Notes: generated by a model not told the origin, from the sequence alone. A DNA stretch of 64,000 nt from an uncultured Collinsella sp. (GCA_900541055.1 UQHZ01000010.1:1-64000), one strand, 5' to 3'. Positions 1 to 8,335 are shown, numbered from the stretch's first letter. Program-made: numbers and translations.

Positions 1-49
1 ATCTACACCCTAGAGTTCGTCGGCAGCGTCAGATGTGTATAAGAGACAG
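1..49 (+). other. Residual Illumina Nextera i5 adapter
   Basis: Positions 1-8 are the end of the Illumina P5 primer (ATCTACAC), 9-16 are an 8-base index (CCTAGAGT, which I recall as Nextera XT S516), 17-30 are TCGTCGGCAGCGTC and 31-49 are the 19-base Tn5 mosaic end AGATGTGTATAAGAGACAG. The match is complete and in the correct order, so these bases are library sequence joined to the contig end. Genome sequence starts at about position 50. Confidence 0.97.
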
Positions 50-86
50 GGGTAATGCTCCGCCTGACCGCTTTCAAGCTCGTTGT

Positions 87-187
87 GGGTCGAATTTGGG
101 TCGAATTATTCCGCGTACTTTTCTTTCGTAAATCTATGAAAACATCAAATGACCTGGAGTTATATTGACTTCAATTTGGGTCGAAAT
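87..187 (+). repeat. Three GGGTCGAA direct repeats beside a tRNA fragment
   Basis: GGGTCGAATT occurs at 87-96 and again at 98-107, exactly 11 bp apart (about one helical turn), and GGGTCGAAAT occurs at 178-187. They lie just left of the tRNA 3' fragment. Short direct repeats next to an attachment core are typical of arm-type integrase binding sites; that role is inference. No coding region is apparent in 50-214. Confidence 0.5.
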
Positions 188-214
188 GTCTGAATGAAAC
201 AACGTCGTAGCGAC

Positions 215-259
215 CTCATAACCCGAAGGTCGGTGGTTCAAATCCGCCCTCCGCGACCA
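215..259 (+). tRNA. 3' fragment of tRNA-Met (CAT), probable attachment-site remnant
   Basis: The bases fit the tRNA 3' half: anticodon loop CTCATAA (215-221, anticodon CAT), 3' anticodon strand CCCGA, variable loop AGGTC, T arm GGTGG-TTCAAAT-CCGCC, acceptor strand CTCCGCG, discriminator A and encoded CCA (257-259). The upstream bases GCGAC do not pair with CCCGA, and no D arm or 5' acceptor strand (CGCGGAG expected) is present. The gene is therefore not intact. A 3'-half copy is what tyrosine-recombinase integration into a tRNA leaves at the far end of the element. The transcript is unlikely to be functional. Confidence 0.8.
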
Positions 260-268
260 TGAAACTTC

Positions 269-305
269 AGGTCGGAAGCATAAAAGCTCCCGACCTTTTT
301 CTTTG
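269..305 (+). terminator. Intrinsic terminator after the tRNA fragment
   Basis: An 11-bp stem with one mismatch (269-279 with 286-296), a 6-base loop ATAAAA and a T-rich tail. This is the probable native terminator of the tRNA gene that served as target. Confidence 0.8.
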
Positions 306-518
306 TCTAGGGGTTTCGGCATCTCTCGTTCTTTGGGTACCTCGAGGCGGGCAATCAGATAGATGCTTACGAGTATCATAGGGTCTTTTTACGTCGCGGT
401 CGTGTCTCGTACTGGTGCGCCGCTCTTTGTGGGACGTGTCACTTTGCCATAGGTTGTCCGGCGGCGGGGCGCAGGTCGTTCCCCGTGGCGTCGCTCCTTT
501 CGACGCTACGCTGCCTGG

Positions 519-827
519 CTACTCGTTCCACTGGTGCTTTTTCATGTCGACGCAGCCGTTGTCTCGGAAGGCGACTCCTTCCTCCGTCAGTAGTGCTCGC
601 TGGTCGGGGAAGTTTGGCGCGAGGCGTCCCGCGTGGTTGACGACGCGGTGACAGGGATAATCGCCGTAGCGATCCGCCTCGCTCAGCACCGCTCCGACCA
701 GGCGAGAGTTTTTCTCCCTGCCGATGAGGCGCGCTATCTGACCGTACGAGGCGACGCATCCCGCCGGAATCTCTGCCACGACGGAGAGAATCTCATAAAC
801 CAAATCTTCGTCCAGGACTTTTCCCAT
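519..827 (-). CDS. MGMT-family DNA-binding-domain protein
   Basis: A 102-residue protein made only of the C-terminal DNA-binding domain of O6-alkylguanine-DNA alkyltransferases. It has the helix-turn-helix region IPAGCVASYGQIARLIG (about residues 20-36), the R42 region SRLVGAVLSE in the arginine-finger position, and PCHRVVN with the acceptor cysteine C59 retained. Classical alkyltransferase-like proteins (ATL) replace that cysteine, usually with Trp; this one does not, so it could either transfer alkyl groups or flag lesions for excision repair. A GGGAG ribosome site lies about 7 bases before the ATG. It is monocistronic as far as can be seen. Confidence 0.85.
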   Translation of the reverse strand: MGKVLDEDLVYEILSVVAEIPAGCVASYGQIARLIGREKNSRLVGAVLSEADRYGDYPCHRVVNHAGRLAPNFPDQRALLTEEGVAFRDNGCVDMKKHQWNE

Positions 828-1001
828 CGTATCGCTCCCGTGTTCGCTTTTGCCTTCGGGGGCGCGGCGCCGATCACCCGTGCTGCGATTTTCGCAGCTC
901 CCCTTACCGAAGCATCGAGGGAAAGCGCGTGCGTGTCAAGGTTGTCTGGTCCAGTTGCTGGCTCGATGCCTCGAGATGTTCGCCTCAAGTGCGACCTGCC
1001 C

Positions 1002-1508
1002 CTATTGGAAAAGGATGCCGAAGATGTATTTGGTGATGGCGGAGCGGCGGATGACCCCCACGAGTTTGCCCTCGTCATCAACCACAGGAAGCTTCTTGAA
1101 CTTCTTCTTCGCCAGCAGCGCGGCGACGCGGGCGATGCTCTGCTCGGGACGGGCACACACTACCTGGCGCGTCGCGAAATCCATGACGCAGCGATCCTTC
1201 AGGTCTTCGATGCGCTGCTCAAGGCTCTGATCGTCGAAGTACAGCATGGACGCGTCGCCGCCCGTGAAGATGGTGTGAGCGCGATGCTGCGCGATGGCTC
1301 CCATGACATCGCCGTCGGAGATGAACCCGACCACCTGGTTGCGCTCATCGATTACGGGCATGCTGCTCACCTCGTTTTCGGCGAGCATGCGCACCACGTC
1401 GGAAATCGTGCAATCCTGCGTGCAGGTGAACGGCTCTTCAATCATGATGCTCGAAACGGGCGTCCCCTCGAGCTCGAGCGGGATGCGCTCGGACAGAATC
1501 TCGGACAT
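1002..1508 (-). CDS. Two-CBS-domain protein
   Basis: A 168-residue soluble protein with tandem CBS domains at about residues 14-75 and 105-165 (MIEEPFTCTQDCTISDVVRML; MPVIDERNQVVGFISDGDVM; LPVVDDEGKLVGVIRRS). CBS pairs form a Bateman module that binds adenosine nucleotides. No effector domain is attached, so it probably acts as a separate sensor. It starts 3 bp after the stop of the upstream MFS exporter and must be co-transcribed with it, which suggests a link to that transporter. The partner and ligand cannot be read from the sequence. Confidence 0.88.
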   Translation of the reverse strand: MSEILSERIPLELEGTPVSSIMIEEPFTCTQDCTISDVVRMLAENEVSSMPVIDERNQVVGFISDGDVMGAIAQHRAHTIFTGGDASMLYFDDQSLEQRIEDLKDRCVMDFATRQVVCARPEQSIARVAALLAKKKFKKLPVVDDEGKLVGVIRRSAITKYIFGILFQ

Positions 1509-1511
1509 CGC

Positions 1512-2951
1512 TTATGCCTCCTTCGTTTTCGGTGCGGTTTTCTTGGTGCGCACGCTGAATATGGCGCAGATAAGGGAAACGAGGCCGATTGCCGCGCACA
1601 CCTTGTAAGCGACGCCCGCGCCCACGGCGGTGGCTACTTGGATGCTCGCATCGACGCCGGCCGACGCGGTGACGCTTGTCATGACCGTGATGATGAGCGC
1701 CGTGCACAAACCGCCGGCGACCTGGCGGCCGGTGTTCGCGATGGCGTTGCCGTGGGCGATCATGTCATTTTTCAAGGCATTGACACCCCATGTGTTCACC
1801 GGCATGTTCGCGAGCGACTGGCCGGCGGACTGCAGCATGCAGAACAGCGCAACCACCAAGATGGGCGTGTTTACCGTCGAAAGCGAGAGCAGGAACAGGG
1901 CGCCGGTCATGAGGGCCAGGCCGACGATCGAGATGGCACGCGGACCGAACTTGTCGAACACCACGCCGGAGATAGGGCTGATGATGATGCCCACCGCCGC
2001 GGCGGGAAGCATGGCCATGCCGGTTTCGAAGGCCGAAGCGCCAAGCGAGGTTTGCAGCAGCAACGGCAACAGCGTGTTGGTGACCAGGCATGCGGCGTTG
2101 ATGAGCGTGACGATGATGGCGGCCACGCGGAACTCGCGCGTCTTGAGCGTGCCCAGTTGAAGCAGCGGGTCCTCGATTTTGCCCTGGCGTACGACGAACA
2201 GCACCAAGCACACGACACCCGCGACGATCGAGCCGAGCACCACGGGGTTGCCCCAACCCATCGACGAGGCGCTCGAGAACCCGTAGAGAAGTCCGCCGAA
2301 GGCGATGGTGGAGAGGACGACCGAGGGCAGGTCGAGCTTGGGGTTCTTCAGCTCGCCCACGTTTTTCAGCATGAACACGCCCAGCACCAGCACGAGAATT
2401 GCGAGGGGGACGATGGCGCCGATCATGGTGCGCCAGCCGTACGTGTCGATCACCGCGCCGCCTACGACGGGGCCGACCGCGGGACCCGCCGACATGACGA
2501 TGCCCGCCATGCCCATAGCCGTTCCTCGTTTCTCGACGGGGAACACCAGCATGGGAACCACCGAGACAAGCGGCATGAGCACGCCTGAGCCCGCCGCTTG
2601 CAACACGCGACCGATGATGAGGAACAGGAAATCAGGGGCTGCGGCGCACAGCAGCGTGCCCAGCGCGAACACCAGTGTCGCCCCGAAGAATAGCGCGCGG
2701 GTGCTGAACTTGTCGATAAGGAACGCCGAAACGGGGACCATGATGCCGCTCACCAGCGGGTATATGGACATGATCCACTGGGCAGTCGAGGCATCGATGG
2801 CGAAATCGGACATGATGACCGGCAGCGCAGGCGACATCACCGTTTGGTTCAGTAGCGCCAAGAAGGCACCCAGGACGACGACCGCGACGATGCGGATCTG
2901 GGTACCGGTAATGCGCCCATTGGCGGGCGCGACCGTACAATTATCAGACAT
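1512..2951 (-). CDS. MFS exporter, DHA2 (14-TM) drug:proton antiporter family
   Basis: A 479-residue polytopic protein with the MFS opening LNQTVMSPALPVIMSDF and the motif-C-like stretch AGSGVLMPLVSV / GPAVGPVVGG typical of EmrB/QacA antiporters. Length and spacing of hydrophobic stretches fit 14 membrane segments. It probably exports toxic amphiphiles or a metabolite in exchange for protons. Ribosome site AAGGAAG precedes the ATG. It is the first gene of an operon with the CBS protein. A 7-bp inverted repeat (3014-3034) lies 60 bp upstream. The substrate is unknown. Confidence 0.87.
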   Translation of the reverse strand: MSDNCTVAPANGRITGTQIRIVAVVVLGAFLALLNQTVMSPALPVIMSDFAIDASTAQWIMSIYPLVSGIMVPVSAFLIDKFSTRALFFGATLVFALGTLLCAAAPDFLFLIIGRVLQAAGSGVLMPLVSVVPMLVFPVEKRGTAMGMAGIVMSAGPAVGPVVGGAVIDTYGWRTMIGAIVPLAILVLVLGVFMLKNVGELKNPKLDLPSVVLSTIAFGGLLYGFSSASSMGWGNPVVLGSIVAGVVCLVLFVVRQGKIEDPLLQLGTLKTREFRVAAIIVTLINAACLVTNTLLPLLLQTSLGASAFETGMAMLPAAAVGIIISPISGVVFDKFGPRAISIVGLALMTGALFLLSLSTVNTPILVVALFCMLQSAGQSLANMPVNTWGVNALKNDMIAHGNAIANTGRQVAGGLCTALIITVMTSVTASAGVDASIQVATAVGAGVAYKVCAAIGLVSLICAIFSVRTKKTAPKTKEA

Positions 2952-3013
2952 AAGCTTCCTTCGTATCTATTCGATTCTTCGCCGAAGGCGCGCCGGCCCA
3001 CGGGCGAAATAAC

Positions 3014-3034
3014 ATGCACGTGCTATGCGTGCAT
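3014..3034. promoter_or_regulatory. Inverted repeat upstream of the MFS exporter; rest of 2952-3471 without a gene
   Basis: ATGCACG (3014-3020) and CGTGCAT (3028-3034) form a perfect 7-bp inverted repeat with a 7-base spacer, a typical dimeric-repressor site layout. No regulator gene is adjacent. The rest of the 520-bp gap holds a short GGCCCC/GGGGCC hairpin (3091-3110) and a run of seven Gs near 3150; I see no believable gene in it. Confidence 0.35.
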
Positions 3035-3471
3035 CAGATACGACAGGAAGAAAGCGGCTGCTCAGAGCGCACTTGGGGAACAACAGGAGAGGCCCCGTAT
3101 ACCAGGGGCCGCCGAATTGCGATGTATGCTTTGGTCAAATCCTTCATAGCGGGGGGGTATTCTAACAGCCGTCTTCGCCCCTTTCAAGGGATGTAACCCA
3201 GACGTTGATTTTCTTCACCGAGGCGCCATCGTTGACGGGTGGCGTGCTTCTCTATCGCCACACCGCGGGGCGAGGGAACGCCGCGGCGAGCTTGTACATC
3301 GGCTATGTGTGCAGCTGCGAGCGTGTCGCCGGCGCGCGCTGGGCGCCAGTCCGATCCGGCCGACTCTTGCCGACGGTCGGTCGCCGTCCTCCTCCATCTC
3401 CACCTGCTCTGTTTTTGCTCGGTTCCCTTGTCGTATCATGGACGGACGAGAATTGAGCGAAGGCGGTACGT

Positions 3472-3813
3472 ATGAACATCCAGATATTCGGCACGAAGAA
3501 AAGCTTCGATACTAAGAAGGCGCAGCGCTATTTCAAGGAACGTCGTGTGAAGTTCCAGTTCATCGACTTGAAGGAAAAGGGGATGAGCAAAGGCGAGCTC
3601 GAAAGCGTGGCGCGCGCCGTCGGCGGGATCGACGCTGTGATCGATCCAAAGGCGAAAGATGCCGACACGGTTGCGCTCGTACAGTATCTTGCTGCCGACC
3701 AGAAGTTCGAAAAGGTGCTCGATAACCAGCAGATTCTTCGTGAGCCCATCGTTCGCAACGGCCGCCAGGCAACCGTTGGCTACGAGCCTGACGTGTGGAA
3801 GGGCTGGGAATAA
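3472..3813 (+). CDS. ArsC/Spx/YffB-family protein lacking the active-site cysteine
   Basis: A 113-residue thioredoxin-fold protein of the arsenate reductase family: N-terminal FGTKKSFDTKKAQRYF, central DPKAKDAD region, and C-terminal LREPIVRNGRQATVGY, the typical 'xxPiv..g....vGy' ending of ArsC/YffB. Aligned with the YffB type GIKNCDTIKKA, the catalytic Cys falls on Ser11, and the protein contains no cysteine at all. Classical arsenate reduction by this protein is therefore excluded. It may be a Spx-like binding protein or use a bound thiol. Ribosome site GAAGG precedes the ATG. An imperfect hairpin (about 3837-3876) follows the gene. Confidence 0.85.
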   Translation: MNIQIFGTKKSFDTKKAQRYFKERRVKFQFIDLKEKGMSKGELESVARAVGGIDAVIDPKAKDADTVALVQYLAADQKFEKVLDNQQILREPIVRNGRQATVGYEPDVWKGWE

Positions 3814-4000
3814 AGCGGCTGGGAATAAAGTGAAGCGCCCACGCCCGTGGTTTTATCCACGGACGCGGGCGCTTGCGTAAGACGTCTCTTGTCGTTTGAG
3901 TGGAGCGCCCCGGCGGCGCTGAACAACGCGCCCCGGTGACGTGGCTCGGGGCTCTTTGTGCCGCGCATCTATGAGAGGAGATATTTGATGCGCATGGGCG

Positions 4001-5779
4001 CTACTCCATGTAGCCACCCTGAATGGCGGAAACTGCATGCTCGGTAAAGAACTTGAGCGTGCCGGAGGTATAGCGATTAGCCTTGGGCTTCCAAGCGGCT
4101 CGGCGCTCGGCCAGGACGGCGTCGACCTCGGCCGGCTCCATCTCCTTACCGGCGATGCCCACGATGGACAGCGAGCGCTCGGGGATGTTGATCTGGATCA
4201 GGTCGCCCTCCTCGATCAGGGCAATCGGGCCGCCCACGGCAGCCTCGGGCGAAACGTGACCGATAGCCGGGCCCTTGGAGGCGCCGGAGAAGCGGCCGTC
4301 AGTGATCAGGGCAATGCTCGCGCCCAGCTCGGGGTCGCTGGCGATAGCCTCAGTGGTGTAGAACATCTCGGGCATGCCGGAGCCCTTGGGGCCCTCGTAG
4401 CGAATGATGACGGCGTCGCCGGGCCTGACCTCGTGCGTCAGGACGGCGTGAATGGCGTCCTCCTCGCAATCGAACGGACGTGCCTTAAGCGTGGCCTGGA
4501 ACATCTCGCGCGGAACGACGGTGTGCTTGACGACCGCGCCCTCGGGGGCAAGGTTGCCGTGAAGGATGGCGATGGAGCCATCGGTGCCGAAAGCCTGGTC
4601 AAACGGACGGATGATGTCCTCGCGCTTGAGGTTCCACTTCTCCAGGTAGCGACCGCACTTCTCGTAGTAGCCGTTGTTCTTGAGGTCCTCGAGGTTCTCG
4701 CCGAGAGTCTTGCCGGTGACGGTCATAACGTCGAGGTGGAGCATCGACTTGATCTCCTCCATGATGCGCGGCACGCCGCCCGCATAGTAGAAGAACTGCG
4801 CCGGCCACTCGCCTGCGGGGCGAACGTTGAGCAGGTAGTGGGCGCCACGGTGCAGGCGATCGAAATCGTCGGCGGACATCTCGATGCCAAACTCGCGGGC
4901 GATCGCGGGAATGTGCAGCAGCGAGTTGGTGGAACCGGAGATGGCGCCGTGGACCATGATGAGGTTCTCGAAAGACTCCTTGGTCACGATGTCGCGGGGG
5001 CACAGGTTGTGCTCGGAGAGCCACACGGACTGGCGGCCGGCCTCGCGCGCAAACTCACGCAGGTCGGAGCTGGTAGCGGGCAGCAGGGCCGTGCCGGGGA
5101 GCATAAGGCCCAGGGCCTCGGCGGTAACCTGCATGGTCGACGCGGTGCCCATAAACGAGCAGGCGCCGCAGCTGGGGCATGCGTTGTGCTTGGCAAACTC
5201 AAGCTCCTCGCGAGAGATCTCGCCGCGCTCGTAGCGGGCAGAAATCGCGCCGAGCTGCTCCAGGGTCAGCAGGTCGGGGCCTGCATCCATGACACCGCCG
5301 GTAACGACGATGGAGGGGATGTTGATGCGGCCCATGGCCATGAGGTTCGCAGGCAGGCCCTTATCGCAGCTGGCGACAAAGACGCCGGCGTCGAACGGGG
5401 TGGCCTTGGCATGGATCTCGATCATGTTGGCGATCATGTCGCGGCTGGGCAGCGAGTAGTTGATGCCATCGTGACCCTGGGCCTCGCCGTCGCAGATATC
5501 GGTGCAGAAGTAACGGGCACCGTGACCGCCAGCCTCGGCAACGCCGGCACGGACCTCCTCGACCAGCTCGAACAGGCCGGCAGAACCCGGGTGCGAGTCG
5601 CCGAACGTCGACTCGATAATGACCTGCGGCTTGTCCAGATCCTCGATAGACCAGCCAGAGCCCAGGCGCAGCGGGTCCATCTCGGGGCTGATGGTGCGAA
5701 ACTTGCCGGAACGCGGCTGCAGCTTGGCAACCAGGTCGGCTGCCTCCTGCTGAATCTGTGCCTTGGTCTTCTCGTCCAT
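4001..5779 (-). CDS. IlvD/Edd-family dehydratase, probable sugar-acid dehydratase
   Basis: A 592-residue Fe-S dehydratase. It shows CDGEAQGHDGINYSLPSRDM, ASCDKGLPANLMAMGRI and NACPSCGACSFMGTASTMQ, whose cysteines ligand the cluster, and the C-terminal GRFSGASKGPAIGHVSPEA. The start at 5779 is set by AGGAGAG just upstream; an in-frame ATG 12 codons earlier has no such site. IlvD itself dehydrates dihydroxyacids of branched-chain synthesis, but the neighbours (GntP permease, FCD-GntR regulator) point to a sugar acid such as gluconate, which would yield 2-keto-3-deoxygluconate. Residues alone do not settle the substrate. Confidence 0.85.
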   Translation of the reverse strand: MDEKTKAQIQQEAADLVAKLQPRSGKFRTISPEMDPLRLGSGWSIEDLDKPQVIIESTFGDSHPGSAGLFELVEEVRAGVAEAGGHGARYFCTDICDGEAQGHDGINYSLPSRDMIANMIEIHAKATPFDAGVFVASCDKGLPANLMAMGRINIPSIVVTGGVMDAGPDLLTLEQLGAISARYERGEISREELEFAKHNACPSCGACSFMGTASTMQVTAEALGLMLPGTALLPATSSDLREFAREAGRQSVWLSEHNLCPRDIVTKESFENLIMVHGAISGSTNSLLHIPAIAREFGIEMSADDFDRLHRGAHYLLNVRPAGEWPAQFFYYAGGVPRIMEEIKSMLHLDVMTVTGKTLGENLEDLKNNGYYEKCGRYLEKWNLKREDIIRPFDQAFGTDGSIAILHGNLAPEGAVVKHTVVPREMFQATLKARPFDCEEDAIHAVLTHEVRPGDAVIIRYEGPKGSGMPEMFYTTEAIASDPELGASIALITDGRFSGASKGPAIGHVSPEAAVGGPIALIEEGDLIQINIPERSLSIVGIAGKEMEPAEVDAVLAERRAAWKPKANRYTSGTLKFFTEHAVSAIQGGYME

Positions 5780-5887
5780 GATGCTCTCCTCTTTTGATTT
5801 GAACGGTTGTACCAATCGTTGGTTAATGAATCAGGCGTAAATAGATACCGAGCGATGCACTCGGCGAAAGATGCTTAGCTACGCGAA

Positions 5888-7249
5888 CTAGGCGAAGAAC
5901 GAAATCACCAGGGCGCAGGCAAGACCCGAAAGGCCGATGAGCGTCTCCATAACGGTCCAGGACTTGAGGGTGGTCTTCTCGTCAATCTCCAGGAACGAGG
6001 AGCACATCCAAAAACCGGCATCGTTGACGTGCGAGAGGGCCGTGGCACCGCCGCAGATAGCAAGACAGACAGCGGCACGCATGAGCACCGAAGCACCGGC
6101 AACCGCGGGCATGGCGGCCATAATGCCCGATGCCATGGTCATAGCGACGATGGAGCTGCCGACAGAGGCACGCACCATGACGGCAATCAAGAAGGCGACG
6201 ACCACCAAAGGCAGCGGTGAGGCCTCGAGCATAGGACCGATAACCTGGCCCAAGCCGCAGTCCTGCAGCATCCAGCGAATGACGCCGCCGCAAGCGATAA
6301 CCAGCAAGATCATGCCGACGGGCTTAAGAGAGCGGTCGAGCAAGGCCTTGAGCTCGGCGCCGGAGTAGCCGCGGCGCGCGCCCAGCAGATACATCGCGAC
6401 GAGCGTGGCAAGCGTCAAAGCGACGAACGGCTTGCCCAGAAAGGCGAGAATCGAGGCGAGCTCGGCGGGCATGGGGATATAAGAAGACAGCGTGCCCAGC
6501 AAAATCAGACAAAGCGGCGTGAGCACGATGGCAAGCACCATGCCAAAGGAGGGAAGCTCCTTTTCGTCGCTCGCGCCCTCGGCAGAGGTAAAGTGCTCCG
6601 GAACATCGGTAAAGATGCGACCGCCCACGTTGCGGCCCCAGATGACGCCGGCGATCGCCATGGCGATGAAGGCGGTAGGGATACCGACGAGAATCATGGT
6701 GCCCAGGTCGACACCGAGCGTGCCGGCGACCAAAACCGAACCGGCCGACGGCGGCACAAACGCATAGCCAGCGGCCAGTCCCGCGAGCAGCGCGATGCCG
6801 TAGTAGAGCGTCGACTTTTTGGTCTGCGATGCCACGCTAAACGCAAGTGGGATCAAAACGACCACGCCGGCCTCAAAGAACACCGTAGTGCCGATGACCA
6901 GACCGGTAATGCCTAGCGCCCAGCTGGAATGACCCTGCCCAAAGGTATCGATGAAGGTCTGGGCGATCTTCTTGGCACCGCCGCTCTCCTCAAGAATCTG
7001 GCCAAACATCGAACCCAGGCCAATGAGCAGGGCGATGTTTTGCAGCGTGGTGCCCACGCCCTTGGTGACAGTGTCCGCCACCAGGTCGAGCGGCATACCG
7101 GCGCCGATGCCGATCGCGAGCGCCGAGACCATCATCGAAAGCACAGGATGCAGCTTGAACTTAATGATGAGCGCAAGCAGCAGCGCGATGCCCACGATAG
7201 CGGCGATGACCAGCCTGGTGGGGTCGGCCATAAACGTTGGGTCTGACAT
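5888..7249 (-). CDS. GntP-family gluconate:H+ symporter
   Basis: A 453-residue membrane protein of the gluconate permease family: about 12-14 hydrophobic segments, N-terminal LIIKFKLHPVLSMMVSALAIGIGAG, VIGTTVFFEAGVVVLIPL, AAGYAFVPPSAGSVLVAG, and C-terminal SHVNDAGFW, a hallmark of GntP. It imports aldonates with protons. Ribosome site GGAGGAAAG lies directly before the ATG. It is followed 108 bp later by the IlvD/Edd dehydratase and diverges from the GntR gene across an operator-rich gap, so permease and dehydratase probably form one regulated transport-and-dehydration unit. Confidence 0.93.
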   Translation of the reverse strand: MSDPTFMADPTRLVIAAIVGIALLLALIIKFKLHPVLSMMVSALAIGIGAGMPLDLVADTVTKGVGTTLQNIALLIGLGSMFGQILEESGGAKKIAQTFIDTFGQGHSSWALGITGLVIGTTVFFEAGVVVLIPLAFSVASQTKKSTLYYGIALLAGLAAGYAFVPPSAGSVLVAGTLGVDLGTMILVGIPTAFIAMAIAGVIWGRNVGGRIFTDVPEHFTSAEGASDEKELPSFGMVLAIVLTPLCLILLGTLSSYIPMPAELASILAFLGKPFVALTLATLVAMYLLGARRGYSGAELKALLDRSLKPVGMILLVIACGGVIRWMLQDCGLGQVIGPMLEASPLPLVVVAFLIAVMVRASVGSSIVAMTMASGIMAAMPAVAGASVLMRAAVCLAICGGATALSHVNDAGFWMCSSFLEIDEKTTLKSWTVMETLIGLSGLACALVISFFA

Positions 7250-7262
7250 CTTTCCTCCAATT

Positions 7263-7358
7263 CATCAGACCTTTTGAATTCGCCTTAGACTATAGCGTGT
7301 TTTCAATAGGTCTGATGTTTAAAAGGGAAACTTTTTTCAAAATACATCTGATGTATTT
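7263..7358. promoter_or_regulatory. Operators between gntP and the GntR regulator
   Basis: AAATACATCTGATGTATTT at 7340-7358 is a perfect 9-bp inverted repeat around a single T. CATCAGACC (7263-7271) and GGTCTGATG (7309-7317) form a second perfect pair 37 bp apart, and TCTGATGAATT recurs at 7452-7462 just before the regulator start. Shared CATC/GATG half-sites in a divergent intergenic region suggest autoregulation and control of the permease operon by the FCD-GntR protein. Confidence 0.65.
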
Positions 7359-7482
7359 CCTGAACGATCTGTTTTTGACGGTAAACGGCTACTTACAGCT
7401 CTCCATTGTCGGAGCGAACCACCGCGGCTTCTGTAAATGAGCTAGAATAGCTCTGATGAATTCTTTTGATATGAGGTGAAGC

Positions 7483-8175
7483 GTGGCACGAGCCGATTCG
7501 GGACTCCCCGAGCAGATAGCAGATAAAATCATTCAACTGATCCTGGATGAGCATCTTGAGCAAGGCGACCGCCTGCCCAAGGAGGCTGTGCTCGTCGAGC
7601 GCCTGGGTGCTGGCAGGAGCACCGTACGCGAAGCCATGAAGCTGCTGCAGTCGCGCAACATCGTGCGCATTAAGCAGGGCTCGGGCACCTATGTGGCATC
7701 AAACCCCGGCGTTGCCGACGACCCGCTGGGCTTTACCTTTATCGACGACAAGCAGCGTCTGGCGCGCGACCTACTCGAGGTGCGCTTTATGATCGAGCCG
7801 CAGATTGCACGCATGGCAGCCGAGCACGCAACCAACGACCAGGTCGTCTGTATCAAAGAGCTCTGCGACGAATCCGAGCGCCTGGCCGAGGCCGGTGAGG
7901 ATTACTCCGCCGCCGACACCGCGTTCCACAATGCCATTGCCGAGAGCTCCGGAAACCTCGTCGTTCCCCGCCTGATGGGCGTGCTCAAGGCATCCGTCCC
8001 CCTCTTTATCGACGTGACCGGCAAAAAGCTCGTCGAGGAAACTATCCGCACGCACCGCGATGTGGCCGACGCCATCGCCTCGCGCAATCCCACCGCCGCG
8101 CACGACGCGATGTATCTGCACCTGGTGTATAACCGCAACATGATTGCGGAGGGCGCGCAGGCAAAAAGCGAGTAG
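7483..8175 (+). CDS. GntR-family regulator, FadR/FCD type
   Basis: A 230-residue regulator. Residues about 8-72 are the winged helix-turn-helix (GDRLPKEAVLVERLGAGRSTVREAMKLLQSRNIVRIKQGSGTYV shows the family pattern) and residues about 95-215 are the all-helical FCD ligand domain, which often binds a metal and an organic acid (H81-type histidines appear in DTAFHNAIAE and RTHRDVADAI). The GTG start follows GAGGTGAAGC. It diverges from gntP and probably represses the permease-dehydratase operon until a sugar acid binds. Confidence 0.93.
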   Translation: MARADSGLPEQIADKIIQLILDEHLEQGDRLPKEAVLVERLGAGRSTVREAMKLLQSRNIVRIKQGSGTYVASNPGVADDPLGFTFIDDKQRLARDLLEVRFMIEPQIARMAAEHATNDQVVCIKELCDESERLAEAGEDYSAADTAFHNAIAESSGNLVVPRLMGVLKASVPLFIDVTGKKLVEETIRTHRDVADAIASRNPTAAHDAMYLHLVYNRNMIAEGAQAKSE

Positions 8176-8202
8176 AGGTCCGCCCGGCAGGGGCTTTTCT
8201 GC

Positions 8203-8320
8203 CGTTCACCTTTTAAAAGTGAACGTTCACCTGATTTTAGGGAATAAGGGGTGGCTATTACGCCGCTTCTCCTATACTGACCTTGTATGAAAAGCAAGAC
8301 TTATATAGATGAACGTTTCT
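8203..8320. promoter_or_regulatory. GTGAACGTTCAC operator upstream of the SDR/isomerase operon
   Basis: AAGTGAACGTTCACCT spans 8217-8232 with a perfect 12-bp core at 8219-8230. An extra half-site CGTTCACC starts at 8203 and a weaker TGAACGTTTC lies at 8310-8319, near the ribosome site. The same palindrome recurs at the GH105, transporter and uxaC promoters, so this operon probably belongs to the pectin regulon rather than to the adjacent GntR regulator. Confidence 0.75.
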
Positions 8321-8335
8321 TTTGAAAGGATCGCT

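Noticed and set aside
181..259. Intact tRNA-Met gene
   Set aside because: The 5' side lacks an acceptor strand, D arm and a pairing 5' anticodon strand; only the 3' half fits.
633..2588. 651-residue open frame on the plus strand opposite the CBS and MFS genes
   Set aside because: It is antisense to two well-supported genes, is rich in His, Arg, Asp and Gly with no recognisable domain, and arises from high-GC codon use in the opposite frame.
4001..5779. Assignment as biosynthetic ilvD
   Set aside because: The family is right, but the GDICDGEAQGHDGINY-type motif and the link to gntP and an FCD-GntR regulator favour a sugar-acid dehydratase; no other branched-chain gene is near.
4037..5797. 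586-residue plus-strand frame opposite the IlvD/Edd dehydratase
   Set aside because: Complete overlap with a gene that has Fe-S and family motifs; the antisense protein shows no domain and low-complexity Ala/Gly/Val composition.
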